Assembly: GCA_016938735.1 (NCBI GenBank)
Contig: JAFGUB010000009.1
Span: forward strand, 115,737 to 179,736
Direction of reading: 5' to 3'
Length of the DNA: 64,000 bases
Origin: Campylobacterales bacterium
GTDB taxonomy: Bacteria > Campylobacterota > Campylobacteria > Campylobacterales > Sulfurimonadaceae
Below, one piece after another: positions 50,801 to 59,839 of the stretch; within the stretch, counting starts at the first letter, position 1; every line of letters starts with the position of its first letter. The notes beneath the pieces are model-generated. The model was given only the letters and a program-made list of their open reading frames with translations. It searched no databases and was not told the DNA's origin. Made by a program: the position numbers and the translations under genes.

Positions 50801-53800
50801 GTGAGCAAAGAGATACTGATCAAGTTTATCCTCGAATCAAGCTCCAAGAGCGTAGCGGCATCAGAACGTGACGTGAAGAAGCTTGGATCGTCGCTCACCG
50901 AAACAGCAAAAAAAGCACAACCTCTCGATGATGTCTTTGCCAAAGCGGGCAAATGGGGTGTTGGAATCTTGGGCCTCACCGCTGCCATCGGAGGCCTTAG
51001 CGCAGGATTTCGCAAGGCGCTCGACGCCGCTGAAGGCTGGAAACGGGTAGAGGGTAAAATCAACCTTGTATCGGCTTCCACCATGGAGCTGCTGGCCGCA
51101 CAGCAATCATTGTTCTCCATCTCTCAGGAGACTTTCGCGCTCTATGAGAACAGCGCAACGCTCTTTTCCCGGATGCGATCAGCCACCAAAGATTTGAATC
51201 TCGAGCAGCAAAAGCTGCTGGATGTGACCCAGATCGTGAATCAGGGATTGGTGATATCGAGCAGTTCCGTTTCAGAGCAGAATTCGGTGATCACCCAGCT
51301 CTCTCAAGCGCTGGCCAGCGGAGTACTCCGAGGTGAAGAGTTCAACTCCATCATGGAGAACGGGAACCGAATCGCGGTGGCGATGGCGGACGGCTTGGGC
51401 GTGACGATCGGCAAGCTGCGAGAGATGGCAATGGCCGGAGAGCTGACCACTACCAAGGTGATCGATGCGCTGATCAGCCAAAAAGAGGTCATGTCCGGTG
51501 AGTTCGCTCGGATGCCCGTGCTGGTGGATCAGGCATTTACCCTCATCGATAACAGCACTACGAAGCTGGTGGGTTCAATCGATGCTGCCACAGGCGCGAG
51601 CCGATCGCTATCCGGTGCGATCGTGGATGTATCTGCGGCGATAGACGGGCTATCTGTTTCCGTCAATAGCGTAGAGGGGGCGGCCAATATAGACTTCATG
51701 ATGGCGACGCTGTCTCGAACCGTAGACGGTTTCCTGCTTTTAGGGGCAGTGGCGAAAAATACAGCCGAAATAGGGGTCAGCGGCATTGCAGAGCTGACCT
51801 ACGGCACGTTGGCACCTATCATGAAGATGATGCGTATCGCCACTGAAGGGCTAAACTCCATCGGACTCGCATCGAATGCGACTTTGGAAGAGCACTTAAG
51901 GCTGGAGATATGGGCCTATGACGCCGCTGCGAAAGCGCAGCAGGATGTCAAAGCGAGCTACAAGGATATCGAAGATGCCGCTACGAGCTTCAATGAGACG
52001 ATAGAAGAGCGCATTGCGGCGTACCGAAAAGAGCGCGAAGAATCCAAAGCTACTGTGAACACCGTCACCGCATCCGCAAAGGCTGCGACAGGTGCCTCTT
52101 CGGCTGTGCTGACGCTAGACGCCGCCACCAAAAACCTCGTCGCCCAATTCGACGCTGCTACCGGTATCATCGAGAAAATGCCCAAGAGCCTGGACGAAGT
52201 GAACGCAGAGTACTCGGCCATGTATACCGTGGTCAAAGATATTTTCGATACCGCGCAGATGGAAAAATTTTTCAAGTCGTGGCAGGAGCAGGCGGAGAAA
52301 GCAGCCCCGAAAATGCGCTCCATGTTTTCGGACATCGGCTTGCCCGAAGAGACTACGTTTGATGACGGGTTCTTCGGGCCGTCCGAAAAAGAGATCGAAA
52401 AGATGCGCGACGCCTTCGAGGGCCTCAGCGACGTATCGAAGAGCTGGACGGCGGGACTGGAAGGGAACGCTAAAGCGCTGGCGAATATGTCCAACGCCTT
52501 CGCCGACATCTCCAAAGAGCAAAAAGCCTATCAGGCGCTGGTCGATGCGGGGATCAACACCAAAAAAGAGGACGAGCAGCATCTACAGAATCAGGTGGCC
52601 GGGTACGCCAATCTAGCCGGTGCCATGAGCGGCGTGTTCGCAGAGGGCAGCGCGGCCGCAAAGGCTTTTTCGGGGATACAGTCGGGACTAGCGCTCGTGA
52701 ATGCAGTCACTGCCGTTACCGGAGCATGGGCATCCGCGCCGTTCCCTGCAAACCTGCCTGCGGTCGCCGCCACCACATCGGCAGTGGTGGCGCTGCTCTC
52801 AAATATCGGGCAGACCTTCGGCGGCGGCGGGGGTGGTGGCTCCAAGGGTGGCCCATCGGGTACCACGGCGCGCGAATATGAGGCGGCCGAGAAGTACACC
52901 GAGCAGATCACCGACCGGCTGGATCGGCAGATCACCATCCTGGAGAAGATCGCCATGGACGGCACCGCTATGTTCGCGGGCATCGAGAAGGCAAAAACGG
53001 CCGTCGATATCCAGACGCAGCCCACGCTCAATATGGCGGGCGGATGGATGCAGTCCGATTTTGAGAAGTGGGTCAAATACACGCTTCCCGCGCTCGTGAC
53101 TGCAGGCTATACGCCGTCGATCACTTCAGGCACGAACGAGGAATTCAATCGTGATTTCGTCCAGATGCTGCAGGGCGGCGGTGGCTATACCATGATGCGC
53201 GACTTCGCCGAGAATGCACCGGCGAAAGCATTTGACCGTGGCGAAAAAGGCAGAGAAGAATTCCTGAAATACCTCGGAGAAGCCGAGGCGCTGCTCGTGG
53301 ATTTTTCGGAGCAGGTGCTCGACGTCGTCGGAACATGGAACGACGCGGTAGGCGACTGGAGAGACACCTACGATGAGATCACGGGTACTTCGTTTTTCGC
53401 AGATCAGGACGTAGCGAAGGCGAAAGCACAGGTGCAGCCGCTCATCGATGCCGTAGGCGGTTCGGTAGCAGACCTTTTCAAGACGCTTGGACAGCAGGGT
53501 GTTGATCTTGAATCGTTCACGGATGGGCTATTCGTAGACGGCGAAATGAATTACGACGTGCTCGCCCAAAAGACGACGGAGCTGAATGAGCAGCTTCGCG
53601 CTGCGGGTATCAACGCGCAGTACACCTCGGAAGAGCTCCTCACCATGGTACCTTCGCTTAAGCTCGTCGGCGATAGTGCCACGCAGAGCGCCGGGAATAT
53701 CAGGGAGTGGGAGCGCTCTACGATGAGCGACCTAGACTACGCCCAGAGCCTGGCATCAGGCATCGGTGTGTCGCTCGTAGACAGTATGATTGAGCTATCT

Positions 53801-55321
53801 GAGGTTTTTGACAAGCTCGCAAACGACGCCGACGGCCTGACCGACGCAGATCTGGAACTGCTGAACGCGAACCGTGCGCTCATCGAGCAGCGCAAACAAG
53901 AACAAGAGCAGATGGACAGCATCATCAATGCCATGTACTCAAGAGCAGGTGCAATAGGTCAAGATGTGTTAAACAACATGGCTGCTGCAAAATATATAGC
54001 CGCACTGTCGGACGCCGGTGTAGACACGACAAATTTCTCAGTAGAGAGGACCGTAAGCGATATATTAAACTCCACTGAAGCAGACTGGTTGGCGTGGGCT
54101 GAATATGTATCAACGCAGAGCGCAGATGTCGCCGCTGCCTTTGAAAGTCTTTTTACCATTGTAAAAAACGGGGTTGACGATCTTTACGGATACTCTGCGA
54201 ATTACATCAAGTATTTACAATTCGCCGATCAAACCTCGGCTACGGATGTCATGCTGTTGTTTGCGCAAAACGCTCTGCACAAAGGGTTGGCAACAACCAG
54301 ACAAGCGATGAACGACCTTTACTGGGAATTCATCAACACGGGCGAAGGTATAGATGTTTTTGAGCAGGCCATCTTGGATGCGAGCGCAAATTTGATTCAG
54401 AACTACGGAGAATCACAGAACTATGTTGATTTTCTAAAATTCAGCGACTCTATCGCGGACGGTAGCCGCTTTCTTGATCTTGCGCTAAGTAAGTTGGGTG
54501 TAACGGTGCCACAAACGCAAACTGCGTTGGAAAACCTGTATTGGTCTTTCCTACAAACAGGTGAAGGTATAGATGCTTTTGAGCAGGCCATCTTGGATGC
54601 TGGGCTGGCAGCTGTTCATGGGAGCGAAGATGTAAGCACATACGACTTTTTCGCACTACAAAATGAAGCACAGATGGCATGGACTCTCCTCGGACTGAGC
54701 GGCACCGCAAATGCTGAAGGGCTAGAAAAATTCAAAATGATGCTCGAGGGCGCAACCGTGTCTACCGAAGACTATCAGGACACTATGAGCCAGATCGACA
54801 TCATCGAGCGCTTTCTCGCTAGTCTCGAAAACGCCACAGACCAGGTCGAAGCCTTCAGCACCGACGCCCTCAGCTCCGCCGCCTCCAGCTTCGCCTCCAT
54901 AGCAGACACCGCGCGCGGCTTCATCGACGCGCAGTACGCCAACAACACCTCATACACCGGCGGCCTCTACCGCTCGACTATGAGTGAAGCGCTGGCGCTA
55001 CAGGCGATGATCGGGAGCGGCGCGGACTATACGCAGGAGGAGCTGGCGCGCTATCAGGAACTCGTGGGGATGGCGTCGAAGTATGGGGCTAACTACCTTG
55101 GCACTTTTGAACAAGGTAGCTTCGATCAGCGCTTCGCGCAGGCGGTCATGGCGAATCAGTTTGCATCCATAGAGAGTTCAGCGTTGGCAGGTGAAAAAAC
55201 ATTGAGCGATGTAGTTGGGGCGCTTGAGCGGCTGAAGGTTCAAAATGATGAGATCACGTACCTGAACAGGCAGCTCGTAGCCGCGAATCAAGAGCTTGTC
55301 AGATTAGCAAAGGAGGTGTGA
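50801..55321 (+). CDS. Tail tape measure protein
   Basis: About 1,506 residues, the longest gene. The N-terminus (residues 5-250) matches the tape-measure N-terminal domain (GWKRVEGKINLVSASTM, FNSIMENGNRIAVAMADGLG). A Gly-rich hinge lies near 690. The GTG at 50801 follows AAGGGGATAG; an ATG five codons earlier is possible. An AT-richer stretch (about 53,930-54,720) holds two related blocks (LYWEFINTGEGID and LYWSFLQTGEGID), so this part looks inserted and duplicated. Its length should set tail length. Confidence 0.9.
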   Translation: MSKEILIKFILESSSKSVAASERDVKKLGSSLTETAKKAQPLDDVFAKAGKWGVGILGLTAAIGGLSAGFRKALDAAEGWKRVEGKINLVSASTMELLAAQQSLFSISQETFALYENSATLFSRMRSATKDLNLEQQKLLDVTQIVNQGLVISSSSVSEQNSVITQLSQALASGVLRGEEFNSIMENGNRIAVAMADGLGVTIGKLREMAMAGELTTTKVIDALISQKEVMSGEFARMPVLVDQAFTLIDNSTTKLVGSIDAATGASRSLSGAIVDVSAAIDGLSVSVNSVEGAANIDFMMATLSRTVDGFLLLGAVAKNTAEIGVSGIAELTYGTLAPIMKMMRIATEGLNSIGLASNATLEEHLRLEIWAYDAAAKAQQDVKASYKDIEDAATSFNETIEERIAAYRKEREESKATVNTVTASAKAATGASSAVLTLDAATKNLVAQFDAATGIIEKMPKSLDEVNAEYSAMYTVVKDIFDTAQMEKFFKSWQEQAEKAAPKMRSMFSDIGLPEETTFDDGFFGPSEKEIEKMRDAFEGLSDVSKSWTAGLEGNAKALANMSNAFADISKEQKAYQALVDAGINTKKEDEQHLQNQVAGYANLAGAMSGVFAEGSAAAKAFSGIQSGLALVNAVTAVTGAWASAPFPANLPAVAATTSAVVALLSNIGQTFGGGGGGGSKGGPSGTTAREYEAAEKYTEQITDRLDRQITILEKIAMDGTAMFAGIEKAKTAVDIQTQPTLNMAGGWMQSDFEKWVKYTLPALVTAGYTPSITSGTNEEFNRDFVQMLQGGGGYTMMRDFAENAPAKAFDRGEKGREEFLKYLGEAEALLVDFSEQVLDVVGTWNDAVGDWRDTYDEITGTSFFADQDVAKAKAQVQPLIDAVGGSVADLFKTLGQQGVDLESFTDGLFVDGEMNYDVLAQKTTELNEQLRAAGINAQYTSEELLTMVPSLKLVGDSATQSAGNIREWERSTMSDLDYAQSLASGIGVSLVDSMIELSEVFDKLANDADGLTDADLELLNANRALIEQRKQEQEQMDSIINAMYSRAGAIGQDVLNNMAAAKYIAALSDAGVDTTNFSVERTVSDILNSTEADWLAWAEYVSTQSADVAAAFESLFTIVKNGVDDLYGYSANYIKYLQFADQTSATDVMLLFAQNALHKGLATTRQAMNDLYWEFINTGEGIDVFEQAILDASANLIQNYGESQNYVDFLKFSDSIADGSRFLDLALSKLGVTVPQTQTALENLYWSFLQTGEGIDAFEQAILDAGLAAVHGSEDVSTYDFFALQNEAQMAWTLLGLSGTANAEGLEKFKMMLEGATVSTEDYQDTMSQIDIIERFLASLENATDQVEAFSTDALSSAASSFASIADTARGFIDAQYANNTSYTGGLYRSTMSEALALQAMIGSGADYTQEELARYQELVGMASKYGANYLGTFEQGSFDQRFAQAVMANQFASIESSALAGEKTLSDVVGALERLKVQNDEITYLNRQLVAANQELVRLAKEV

Positions 55322-55322
55322 C

Positions 55323-56615
55323 ATGGGTACATATATAGATAGAGTGCCCACAAAAGCGTGCTTGGTGGTTCCAACATACGAGGCTGTGGGCGTGGTCGTG
55401 GATGGTGAGCCATTCGGAGTAGAGTTTTTGGCGCGATTCCCGATGGCAACATCTACATCGTCCTATACCTTGGGCAAATTCTCAAATGCGGCATACACGG
55501 CGGTCGGGGCTGGGGGCGTAGAGCCATGGAGCGCATTCGCTACATACTCTGCTGGTGATAGGGCTTATGTCGCAGACACGGGCTTCATCTATGTTGCCGC
55601 TAGAGATGACTCAGAGGGCGACCATCACCCTGCTAAGTATATTGAGCCCGACGAGACTGGTAGCGTTTATTGGGTCGAGGATGGCGTGATCGAAAGCCAC
55701 TCCATTTTTGACGCATCCACAGTTACCGATTTCTCGGTGACGGGCAAAAGCGTAAGGATCACGATACCGATAGGTGACACCTACGTATATAGCGGCACGC
55801 CGCCTATCACGAACTACCCGCAAATGATTGCGCTGATGGGCATCCGGGGACTAGGGGAAACCACGAAGGTCTTTGTGCAAATTGTGGCAAGAAGCAGAAA
55901 ACGGCTTGTCGACGTTTTTTCAGAGCCTGAAAACAAGTGTTACGCATACTCACGAGCGCTTATCGATAGCTTCGAAGTAGACTGTACCTATAGAGACCGC
56001 ATCTGCTTCGATACCAGCTATACGCTCCCAGAAAATTGGGGCGATCTATTTTCCGAGCCCGTGGAAGAGGAGGTGTCGATATTTTGGACCATCAACGACA
56101 CTATCGATGCGGAAATTTACATCGAGACCTTTGACGCCCTCCATTCATCTATCCCGTCATCCTATGATCCATGCGGCACCGCAACTAGACAAATGCCTGC
56201 TATTCGAGCGCGCAAGCTATCCATCGGGGCATGTATCACCGGTCAAAAAAAAGAGCTCGGCCTGACGGAATTCGGAATGAAACTCGGACGCTCTACGATC
56301 CGTGAAGAGGAGCAGAGCTACCTCAAACGCAGAACCGTCAAAAAAGCGGTCGAGACGATAGAGTGCAGTGTGGTCGTGGAAGGACAGGAAGAGCATCTGC
56401 GCGCCGATCACTTTTTTAGGCTCGCTTCTGAAACGTCTCACATTATACATGCAGGTACGCCAGCTTTCGACTGGCGCTTTGGATTCGGAGTGCTCGATGG
56501 AGGTATGCCGATTGAGCACCCGAGTCTCAATAAGATGAGTGTCACGGGAACGTGCGCCGCATTTTTCGCGACCGACCCGCTCATCACGATCAAGCGCCCA
56601 TTGGGGTGGTCATGA
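55323..56615 (+). CDS. Distal tail/baseplate protein
   Basis: A 430-residue protein with no firm family. An early segment (AFATYSAGDRAYVADTGFIYVAARD) resembles carbohydrate-binding WxxxxxYxxGD-type modules in phage tails. The C-terminal half is mixed alpha/beta with CDRIC-like Cys pairs. It begins one base after the tape measure stop, the place of distal tail proteins. Confidence 0.6.
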   Translation: MGTYIDRVPTKACLVVPTYEAVGVVVDGEPFGVEFLARFPMATSTSSYTLGKFSNAAYTAVGAGGVEPWSAFATYSAGDRAYVADTGFIYVAARDDSEGDHHPAKYIEPDETGSVYWVEDGVIESHSIFDASTVTDFSVTGKSVRITIPIGDTYVYSGTPPITNYPQMIALMGIRGLGETTKVFVQIVARSRKRLVDVFSEPENKCYAYSRALIDSFEVDCTYRDRICFDTSYTLPENWGDLFSEPVEEEVSIFWTINDTIDAEIYIETFDALHSSIPSSYDPCGTATRQMPAIRARKLSIGACITGQKKELGLTEFGMKLGRSTIREEEQSYLKRRTVKKAVETIECSVVVEGQEEHLRADHFFRLASETSHIIHAGTPAFDWRFGFGVLDGGMPIEHPSLNKMSVTGTCAAFFATDPLITIKRPLGWS

Positions 56616-57106
56616 AAACAACAAAATCCAGATACAGAATCGGAGCTACCGATCCTAAACTCCTAGGCGGCGACTTCGGCTTCGACACCATCTTTGGCAG
56701 GCTCTATGCCGGCTTCGGCAACCTGAACCGCCGCGTGCTGCTCGATACCGACGACACCGGATGGATCGCCGTCGCCACGCTTGAAAACGGCTGGGAACAG
56801 GTGCTCGAAGGTGTCGCGCCTGCATACCGAAAAGACGCGGCTGGGGTCTTACATGTAACGGGTGAGCTGCGCTACGGCGCATTGAACTACGCCGCCTTCC
56901 GCCTGCCTGACGGCTACCGCCCGACGCGACCAGTCCGAAAGGTGATCCCGATGCGCGACGGTATGGGACTGGTGGACATCAGCACCGACGGCTACGTCAC
57001 GCCTGTGGGCACCGAAGAAATGGAGTACGACGAAATCACCGGCGAACCGACAGGCGAAATCATAGAAGTGGGCTATCTATCGCTCGAAATGAGCTTCGTT
57101 CTATGA
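56612..57106 (+). CDS. Hypothetical tail protein
   Basis: A 164-residue beta-rich protein (GFDTIFGRLYAGFGNLNRRVLLDTDDTGW) that overlaps the upstream gene by 4 bp. A TTACATGTAA copy (56849) codes LHV. No family recognised; probably part of the tail tip. Confidence 0.55.
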   Translation: MKTTKSRYRIGATDPKLLGGDFGFDTIFGRLYAGFGNLNRRVLLDTDDTGWIAVATLENGWEQVLEGVAPAYRKDAAGVLHVTGELRYGALNYAAFRLPDGYRPTRPVRKVIPMRDGMGLVDISTDGYVTPVGTEEMEYDEITGEPTGEIIEVGYLSLEMSFVL

Positions 57107-58272
57107 AAAGGCTACCCGTCACCCTCATGCTCGCCGTATCGCTGATCTTCGGCGCGTCGAATCTATCTACCAGTTTCGTCTATGACACGAACCTCACGCT
57201 GCACTGGACTGCGCAGTCGTGGGTATCGCTGTATGAGCGCCATGACACCACCTACTACTACGAAGGGAACGAAACCGTAGAGCCGTGGAGTGAGACGAAT
57301 ACCACCACGGCGTTCATCGCCACCCTGGACCCGGAGGCGACCTACCACACCATCACCGGACTCTCACCCGCCGTAGAATACACGCTCATCATCGAAGAGG
57401 ACGACGCGAACGCCACCATCGAGGTGAGCACCACCCACACATGGAACGAAGTGATGAGCGTATGCGCCACGGGAAAGCCCGTGCCGCCGACAGCGGCGGC
57501 GCTGCAAGCCATGTCCTCTTTTTCCTGCTCAGGTAGTGGCGCGGTGTCGCTGGAGGCGGTGCGCGATCTGCGAAACGTCACGAAGCTCGTGATGCGCGGC
57601 GATGTGCTGGACGCTGAGATACCGTCGTGGATCTCTGAGCTCTCACAGCTTCGTACGCTCATCCTATCGGGGAGCCGCCTACGCGGCGCCATACCCGCGA
57701 CCATCGGCGACCTGCAGCATATCGAGATCATCGACCTAGCGCAGAACGAGCTCACGAAGCTACCGCCTGAAATCGCCCAGCTCTCGACGCTGAAGGAGCT
57801 ACATGTAGCCTCGAATCGTCTAGTGCAGAGGCTAGACGATCTGAACATGTCGGGGCTGGTCAACCTCGAAAAGCTCTACATGCAGAATAACCGCCTCTAT
57901 GGTCGCGTGAACGAGTCGTTTTTCGCGCTGCCGAAGCTGCAAAAGCTTCGGCTCAACCAGAACAATCTCCAGATCACCGTGCCCTATGTGGCCGTCGATC
58001 TGAACCTCACCCAACCAAACGGTCTAGGCCTGCACGAAAACTGCCGCGTGACGCTCGCGGCGGACAACAACGAGACGAACGAAACCAACGAAACGGCGGC
58101 GGTGCAGTCGTGGATTGATGCGAAGGCGTCGCTCTATCGCGGGTATCTCGGAACGCAACAGACGGGCGGAAACTGCTGGACGCCGATGATGGTGCCGATC
58201 CTGATGTATCTGCTGGATGAAACGAACACTACAGACGAAAACAGCAGCAGCTCATCGAGCAGTAGTATTTAG
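57103..58272 (+). CDS. Secreted leucine-rich-repeat protein
   Basis: A 389-residue protein. Residues 1-18 are a signal peptide. Residues 30-115 form a fibronectin III-like beta domain. Residues 150-290 hold about six leucine-rich repeats of the LxxLxxLxLxxNxL plant-like type (LRTLILSGSRLRGAIP, LEKLYMQNNRLYGRV). A hydrophobic segment near 365 precedes a poly-Ser end. A secreted LRR protein in a phage tail module is unusual; it may be displayed or bind a surface ligand. Confidence 0.75.
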   Translation: MKRLPVTLMLAVSLIFGASNLSTSFVYDTNLTLHWTAQSWVSLYERHDTTYYYEGNETVEPWSETNTTTAFIATLDPEATYHTITGLSPAVEYTLIIEEDDANATIEVSTTHTWNEVMSVCATGKPVPPTAAALQAMSSFSCSGSGAVSLEAVRDLRNVTKLVMRGDVLDAEIPSWISELSQLRTLILSGSRLRGAIPATIGDLQHIEIIDLAQNELTKLPPEIAQLSTLKELHVASNRLVQRLDDLNMSGLVNLEKLYMQNNRLYGRVNESFFALPKLQKLRLNQNNLQITVPYVAVDLNLTQPNGLGLHENCRVTLAADNNETNETNETAAVQSWIDAKASLYRGYLGTQQTGGNCWTPMMVPILMYLLDETNTTDENSSSSSSSSI

Positions 58273-58281
58273 GGGGAAAGC

Positions 58282-58704
58282 ATGAAAGAACTCAAGCTCT
58301 ACGCTCCGAACGAGTTCTGGGCGCAACTGTCAATCGACGACCTGCAGAACTGCAACGGCTGCGGGTCGGAGTTGGACGGTTCGAACCGGATCGTCCCAGA
58401 TACGATGTGGGGGCTCAACATCCGCATCTGCTGCTGCATTCACGACGACATGTACACGCGCGGCGTGACGCTTGGGGACAAGCTTTTCGCGGATGCGGTC
58501 TTCTTGATGAACCTCGCATCGGTGATCATCTACGAGTCATCGACGCTGATGAAGGCGCTGCGCCTGTACCGCGCCGCGACCTATTATACAGCGGTGGCCA
58601 CTGCAGGGGACGGGTCGTTTTTTCATGGAAAAACACCTGATCTTCGCATGACGATCACCTTTCGAGGATCGTTCCAAAAACTCACAAAAAAGGAAAACAC
58701 ATGA
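58282..58704 (+). CDS. Phospholipase A2-like protein
   Basis: A 140-residue protein. The segment CCCIHDDMY (residues 50-58) matches the PLA2 catalytic signature CCxxHDxxY, with His54-Asp55 as the active pair, and NGCGSE before it resembles the calcium loop. A second helix (DKLFADAVFLMNL) fits the fold. No signal peptide. Enzymes of this type in phage tail-end modules could attack phospholipid membranes during lysis or entry. Activity is inferred only. Confidence 0.65.
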   Translation: MKELKLYAPNEFWAQLSIDDLQNCNGCGSELDGSNRIVPDTMWGLNIRICCCIHDDMYTRGVTLGDKLFADAVFLMNLASVIIYESSTLMKALRLYRAATYYTAVATAGDGSFFHGKTPDLRMTITFRGSFQKLTKKENT

Positions 58705-59075
58705 AAAAAATCTACATTGCATTGTTGGTCTCTATGGCCTTTTTGATGGCGGGATGCTCGACGAAAGATGTCGTCTACGATCTGGCTGAACCGTTTTTGG
58801 AGGACTACGGCCTACATGACGACAGCACTTTTTTGTGCGGGGATCTGTGGGGCGAAAAGGTGGAGTGCCCGTCCGGGCTACTCCAGAAGGATTTCGCGGT
58901 ACCGGGAACATCTGGGCTCTGGATCGCTCGGGTGTGCTTCGGGTTCGCGGATTCGAACACTACCTGGCCGGATGGGATGGAGTGCTGGGTGCGGAACTTT
59001 TTGCCGGATTCGAACTCGACATCTACTATCTATATAGAACTCTCACCGCAGAGCGGTCAGAGTTCGAGCGACTGA
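58701..59075 (+). CDS. Phage-encoded lipoprotein
   Basis: A 124-residue protein with a short signal peptide and lipobox LMAGC, then a Cys-containing beta-rich domain. It overlaps the PLA2-like gene by 4 bp and precedes the amidase. A spanin (Rz1) or superinfection-exclusion role is possible from position. A second ORF overlaps its end in another frame, but I do not support it as a gene. Confidence 0.7.
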   Translation: MKKIYIALLVSMAFLMAGCSTKDVVYDLAEPFLEDYGLHDDSTFLCGDLWGEKVECPSGLLQKDFAVPGTSGLWIARVCFGFADSNTTWPDGMECWVRNFLPDSNSTSTIYIELSPQSGQSSSD

Positions 59076-59088
59076 AGGAGCTGCGCAG

Positions 59089-59562
59089 ATGAATCCTATC
59101 ACACATATCATCGTCCACTGTTCAGACAGCAGCTTCGGCAGTGCTACCGATATCCGCGACTGGCACGTCCGTGGGAATGGGTGGAGAGATATCGGATACC
59201 ACTTTGTGATCCTGAACGGGGATCTTGGCCAGGGCCTGCGGCTGGAGTCTATGGACGGCAGTATCGAAGCCGGAAGGCAGATCGACGGGGACACAGTATT
59301 GCGCGGCGACGAGGTGGGTGCTCACGCTGCAGGGATGAACGCGAACAGCATAGGTGTATGCCTCATCGGCGCTGGGGCCTACACCCACGCGCAGCTCGGC
59401 GTCATGTTTTCCCTGCTGGAGGAGCTGCGCCGACGCTACAGCATCCCCATCGGAAACATCATCGGGCACCGAGAGATTCCGGGCGTCAAAAAGACGTGCC
59501 CTACGGGGCTGGATATGCACTGGGTGCGATCGACACTCGTGGGAATGGGAAAAGGAGGATGA
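59089..59562 (+). CDS. N-acetylmuramoyl-L-alanine amidase (endolysin)
   Basis: A 157-residue amidase_2 enzyme, like T7 lysozyme. Zinc ligands: His10 (IVHCS), His in GAHAAGMN and Cys in KKTCPTG. GYHFVI and IGHREIPG complete the site. It cuts the amide bond between MurNAc and the stem peptide. No signal peptide, so it needs a holin or the nearby membrane-active proteins. Confidence 0.92.
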   Translation: MNPITHIIVHCSDSSFGSATDIRDWHVRGNGWRDIGYHFVILNGDLGQGLRLESMDGSIEAGRQIDGDTVLRGDEVGAHAAGMNANSIGVCLIGAGAYTHAQLGVMFSLLEELRRRYSIPIGNIIGHREIPGVKKTCPTGLDMHWVRSTLVGMGKGG

Positions 59563-59563
59563 C

Positions 59564-59839
59564 ATGAGAGTACAGGTGAGCGCGTCCGGATGGACGCAGG
59601 GGTCTACAGGTGCCGCGCAGTTTCAGCTTGCGGTCGTTACGCCGGTGCTGCTGTGGCAGCAGGCGGTGGAGTCTCCGGGACCTGAGGACGTAGGCGGCTT
59701 CGCGGTCGCCGGAGGAAAAATGGGGTGCGCACTCGGTGAAGATCCCGTCTGGTTCCGCCTGGAGAGCGGAGGGCCCCACAGCGTGGAGGTCTCCCCCATC
59801 TCATCAGCCGACGCCCTCCTACTTTCAGGAGGTGAATGA
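59564..59839 (+). CDS. Hypothetical small tail protein
   Basis: A 91-residue beta-rich protein with a GGAGGATG ribosome site one base after the amidase stop. Its stop overlaps the DGR target gene start. No family recognised. Confidence 0.55.
   Translation: MRVQVSASGWTQGSTGAAQFQLAVVTPVLLWQQAVESPGPEDVGGFAVAGGKMGCALGEDPVWFRLESGGPHSVEVSPISSADALLLSGGE

Noticed and set aside
58835..59092. An ORF overlapping the lipoprotein gene and ending at the amidase start, like an embedded Rz/Rz1 pair
   Set aside because: It lacks a membrane segment or lipobox, its start has no ribosome site, and its first half mirrors the lipoprotein codons; only the stop-start overlap favours it.
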